This document shows positions 61,390 to 64,000 of a stretch of 64,000 bases of DNA, piece by piece. Source of the stretch: Ktedonobacter sp. SOSP1-85 (GTDB taxonomy: Bacteria; Chloroflexota; Ktedonobacteria; Ktedonobacterales; Ktedonobacteraceae); contig NZ_BNJI01000003.1 of NCBI RefSeq assembly GCF_016587415.1, positions 1,302,001 to 1,366,000 on the forward strand. The letters run 5' to 3'. The position numbers and the translations under genes are program-made. The notes beneath the pieces were generated by a model. It was not told the DNA's origin. It searched no databases and worked only from the letters and a program-made list of their open reading frames with translations. The first letter of the stretch is position 1; each line of letters starts with the position of its first letter.

Positions 61390-61842
61390 ATGAGTGGGCC
61401 AGAGGAAAAACAATCTCAGCCAGAGAAGACAGAACACGTGGACGAGCGCCTGAACAATATAGCTTATTCCCTGGGCTACTTTCTGGGAAATACGCGTTTA
61501 CGCGCTCAGCATTTCGCTCAAGCCTTTCGTGAGGGGAATGTAGAATCAAATCACATGCACCAGGAGCCTGTGGAAGCGCAAATGGAGCCTTCAGAGCAGC
61601 AAATGGAGACGAATTCAATCATCACTGAATATGCTGCGACTCCCAGGCAGCCGGAGCCTACCTTGACCCAGAAAGCAGAGGATGTGATAGAAATTGTGGG
61701 TATCCAGTTGGATACGCTTTTCACAGTTTCGCGCATCCTTATGCGTAGGACGGTTGCACGTATTCGCGAAGATGTCGAAGATATATGGGTAGAGAGTCAG
61801 ATACTTCGAAAGCGTCAGAGGCGACGAAGGCTCGAACGATAG
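61390..61842 (+). CDS. hypothetical protein
   Basis: 150 residues from ATG 61390. The N-terminal third is predicted helical (LNNIAYSLGYFLGNTRLRAQ), the middle Glu/Gln/Met-rich and probably disordered, and the C-terminus amphipathic helical and very basic (VESQILRKRQRRRRLER). The family is unknown. It follows the AAA/TPR regulator by 174 bp in the same direction. Confidence 0.55.
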   Translation: MSGPEEKQSQPEKTEHVDERLNNIAYSLGYFLGNTRLRAQHFAQAFREGNVESNHMHQEPVEAQMEPSEQQMETNSIITEYAATPRQPEPTLTQKAEDVIEIVGIQLDTLFTVSRILMRRTVARIREDVEDIWVESQILRKRQRRRRLER

Positions 61843-62128
61843 TAGACGTGCTGTGGGAGATGACAGGTTCTCCCACTGAATAGGCAAAGACTTTCTCGCT
61901 TTGTGCCTTTCTCTGTAAAGGGAGGAATGATGCTGTTTTAATAATTAGCCAGAGAATAGGTGAGCATCCTCATTCTCGGATTTAATATTAGAGCATTACT
62001 AATGTACATATTTTAACCTTTATATAAAGTTGCTTTAACAAATATTTACTATAATGAAAATGCAAGCAAGCACTGTTGTGTTATCCAACTGAACTGACGC
62101 ATTTTTCTCGTGACAAAAGGACATTCCT
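61843..62128 (+). other. AT-rich leader of the small protein gene
   Basis: About 285 bp, AT-rich (61920-62060). A promoter for the 57-aa gene is expected here; none is certain. Confidence 0.35.
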
Positions 62129-62302
62129 ATGCTGTGGAAACTGGCTTCGATGATTCTTCTCGATATTCTCAAGACTTTGATTGTTGAACTGGCTATAAAA
62201 GTCATCTCTTCGCTTATTTCGCATTGGATCGCCTCCATGAAATCGCTCCAGGCGCAACCTTCTCCTGCCCTAGGCCTTAGCCTTGTCCCCAACGCTCTAT
62301 AA
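62129..62302 (+). CDS. 57-residue small amphipathic protein
   Basis: ATG 62129 has AAAGGA at 62116-62121, seven bases before it. The product (MLWKLASMILLDILKTLIVE and on to SLISHWIASMKS) is a long amphipathic or membrane-associating helix followed by a Pro-rich tail. Its stop codon lies in the left arm of a large palindromic terminator. The strong ribosome site plus terminator argue that it is real. It could be a membrane-active peptide, toxin or transporter regulator. Confidence 0.6.
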   Translation: MLWKLASMILLDILKTLIVELAIKVISSLISHWIASMKSLQAQPSPALGLSLVPNAL

Positions 62303-62373
62303 TATAATTTTGCTAGGAAATTTTACCAGGTTGTTCGAACAATCTGGTAAAATTTCCTAGCAAAATTATATTA
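62300..62373. terminator. 74-bp palindromic bidirectional terminator
   Basis: Arms 62300-62336 and 62337-62373 are complementary except for one pair (62330/62343), centred on TTGTTCGAACAA. The left end contains the TAA of the 57-aa gene and the right end the stop codon of the minus-strand Nramp gene. AT-rich outer arms provide T runs in both directions. Confidence 0.85.
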
Positions 62374-63711
62374 TGAGGCAAAGAGTTGATAGAAGAGTAA
62401 TAGGACGCTGGCAACGAGGATGAACGCGATTATGACCAGGCTCATGCTGTGAGGCAGGCTAAGACATTGGTCTTTCATGATCGCGCGCTGGTTGCCGATC
62501 CATAAAATGCTTATGACGAGCAGGGGGGCAATGATGGCTGCCAGGATGTTCGACCAGAGAATGAGCTCGATGCCGGGAATGTTGAGCGCGAGACTCATGA
62601 AGGCCAGCACAACCGCTGCAAGGAGCACCAGGTAAATTCCCCTTTGCCATGCTTTTCCCCCAGAGAATGGAGACCAGCCACAGGCGCCCGAGACCGCGTA
62701 GAATGTGCTTCTTAAAAGGACGGGAATGGCGACCAGGCCGGAGCCAATGAGGCCAATGGCAAAGAGATAGCGGGCCAATCTACCAGCGAGAGGCTCCAGG
62801 GCATAGGCCGCGTCTATCGCGGTCAACATGGGTCTGTGGTGGACAAAGAGCGTTGAGGCGGTTGTGACCATGATAAAGTAAACAATCGTCTGGCCAATCA
62901 TGGCTCCGCTCCCTACATCTAGTCGCGTGGCCCGTAATTGTTGCTTGAGCGTTCCGCCGCGTTGCTCTTCAATTTCGGCGTGTGACTGCCAAAACATAGA
63001 GTAGGGTGAGATAGTTGCACCTAGCAGGGCAACCGCACTACTGATTCCCGCCAGGTCCCACCTCATCTGTGGTATGAGCGTGTGCATAAGCACACTGCCC
63101 CAATTTGCATGCGTAAAGATGGACGCGAGGATGTAAGCGAGAAAAACCAGGCTCATCGTCAGAAAGATCTTCTTGAAGGCCTCAAAGTCAGGGCGGCAGG
63201 TAAGAAACCAGAGGGCTAGCGCGAGTGGAGCGATAAAATACCCCCAGGCAATACCCATAATGAGCTCTAGCCCACTCCCGATGGCAGCAAGGTCTGCCGC
63301 GATTAAGGCCACATTGCTGATGCTCAGCAGAAGTGAGATTGCCAGCGCCACTTTTGTTCCGTAGCGTTCAAGCAAGAGTTGCGAGAGCCCTTTCTGGCTA
63401 ACACGACCTATTTTAGCGCAGGCAAACTGCACCGCATAGTAAAGTGGCGTAGTGAATAGCAGCAGCCAGAGGTGACCATACCCTATCCTGGCTCCATCAA
63501 TGGCATAGGTGGTAACGGCTGAAGGATCATTCCCCGATGTTCCCGAAAGCAAGCCAGGCCCCAGGAGGCGTAAGAAGGCGTGCCGCCTGACCTCTGTTCC
63601 CTCAGAGGGGGCGTCTCCTGCCGATATCAATATATGCTCATGTAGAGATTTTGTTGCCCTATTTATGGTATATTGGCCCTGAGAGGCCGTTTTTTCTGTC
63701 TTCACACCCAT
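62371..63711 (-). CDS. Nramp-like divalent metal transporter, DPSA clade
   Basis: 446 residues from ATG 63711, with GGGAGGAG upstream; the frame to 63831 lacks a ribosome site. About eleven membrane helices match the Nramp fold (GPGLLSGTSGNDPSAVTTYA, LPLYYAVQFACAKIG-like helix, LLERYGTKVALAISLLLS). Helix 1 has D-P-S-A where canonical MntH/Nramp has D-P-G-N, and helix 6 reads ATISPYSMFWQS instead of the M-P-H motif. These are features of the Nramp-related subfamily, in which Mg2+ rather than Mn2+/Fe2+ transport is known for some members. Substrate here is inferred. Confidence 0.85.
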   Translation of the reverse strand: MGVKTEKTASQGQYTINRATKSLHEHILISAGDAPSEGTEVRRHAFLRLLGPGLLSGTSGNDPSAVTTYAIDGARIGYGHLWLLLFTTPLYYAVQFACAKIGRVSQKGLSQLLLERYGTKVALAISLLLSISNVALIAADLAAIGSGLELIMGIAWGYFIAPLALALWFLTCRPDFEAFKKIFLTMSLVFLAYILASIFTHANWGSVLMHTLIPQMRWDLAGISSAVALLGATISPYSMFWQSHAEIEEQRGGTLKQQLRATRLDVGSGAMIGQTIVYFIMVTTASTLFVHHRPMLTAIDAAYALEPLAGRLARYLFAIGLIGSGLVAIPVLLRSTFYAVSGACGWSPFSGGKAWQRGIYLVLLAAVVLAFMSLALNIPGIELILWSNILAAIIAPLLVISILWIGNQRAIMKDQCLSLPHSMSLVIIAFILVASVLLLFYQLFAS

Positions 63712-63730
63712 ACACTCCTCCCAGACTTCT

Positions 63731-64000
63731 TTAATGCTTCCAGGTGCGTATGTGCTCCGCTGTCTGGCGGACCTCCTGCAAAATACTGCTGGAGGAGCCA
63801 GCGGGGAGCATGGCTGGCTCTGGTGCTTCACTCATGGCAGAGTTGTAGCCAGCCGTCATGCTGGACCTGACTCTCTGCCAGAGGCCCACTGCCCTCTGCT
63901 CTTCCTGCCCTTTAGGAATGTCTGGACTTGTCAGCTCAATCGTCGCCGCCAATTGGTTTGGCCATGCCCTCAAGTATTTGCGAGACGAAACGCGTTGGGC
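63731..64000 (-). CDS. C-terminal part of an unknown protein, cut by the window end
   Basis: The frame is open from base 64000 to the stop at 63731. It gives 89 residues with an N-side segment (AQRVSSRKYLRAWPNQLAAT) and a Ser/Glu-rich tail. The stop is 19 bases before the Nramp gene start, so they are probably in one operon. The family is not recognised. Confidence 0.5.
   Translation of the reverse strand, partial: AQRVSSRKYLRAWPNQLAATIELTSPDIPKGQEEQRAVGLWQRVRSSMTAGYNSAMSEAPEPAMLPAGSSSSILQEVRQTAEHIRTWKH

Noticed and set aside
1..64000. tRNA or rRNA genes
   Set aside because: No cloverleaf with a TTCRANYC-like T arm and no rRNA stretch was noticed. A covariance-model scan would be needed to exclude one.

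Overview
The window most likely comes from a Ktedonobacteria-type member of the Chloroflexota. Supporting signs are large SARP/AfsR-like and MalT-like regulators with TPR arms, PP2C and Ser/Thr-kinase signalling, an IscB element of the kind known to be abundant in Ktedonobacter racemifer, a GH18 chitinase, and many perfect intergenic hairpins. This assignment comes from gene content alone. No rRNA, tRNA or CRISPR array was recognised.

Bases 1-15.1 kb look like the replication and partition core of a secondary replicon (megaplasmid or chromid). A MarR regulator tail and a DUF1838 gene are followed by a possible winged-helix replication protein (1390-2679). Next come about 26 iterons of 22 bp (2932-4470), a 716-aa candidate initiator (4792-6942), a DnaC-like helicase loader, DnaB, a small HTH protein, ParA and a ribbon-helix-helix partner. 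Downstream lies about 600 bp of in-phase 6-bp repeats containing a perfect 58-bp palindrome, which is a candidate centromere. The candidate initiator gene is itself studded with a palindromic DNA motif and contains an AT-only tract flanked by inverted repeats.

From 13 to 31 kb the window carries regulatory and housekeeping genes: a PP2C phosphatase, an alkyltransferase-like protein, an FMN-binding protein, a primary-type sigma factor, a pentapeptide-repeat protein, a zinc-ribbon protein with rpsU (bS21), a GNAT enzyme, a RibD-fold reductase beside decayed DNA, a 1369-aa BTAD/AAA/TPR regulator of mosaic composition, and a membrane protein/HTH operon with paired operators.

Bases 31.7-37.5 kb form a copper-handling island. 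It holds a decayed csoR, a cupredoxin lipoprotein, an intact CsoR, a metal-type permease and a two-HMA CopA ATPase. Matching promoters with CsoR-like palindromes sit at both ends. A cytochrome P450 fragment follows.

Bases 38-51.6 kb carry a LUD protein, a MalT-like LuxR regulator, a Ser/Thr kinase, a NarL-type two-component system, a second cupredoxin membrane protein and transposon debris, including an IS6-family end that truncates an ECF sigma gene.

Bases 52-64 kb carry a secreted GH18 chitinase, a second RibD-fold reductase, a GNAT protein, an IscB element with its probable omega RNA, a second AAA/TPR regulator paralogous to the first, a 57-aa small protein, and an Nramp-like transporter that shares a 74-bp palindromic terminator with it.
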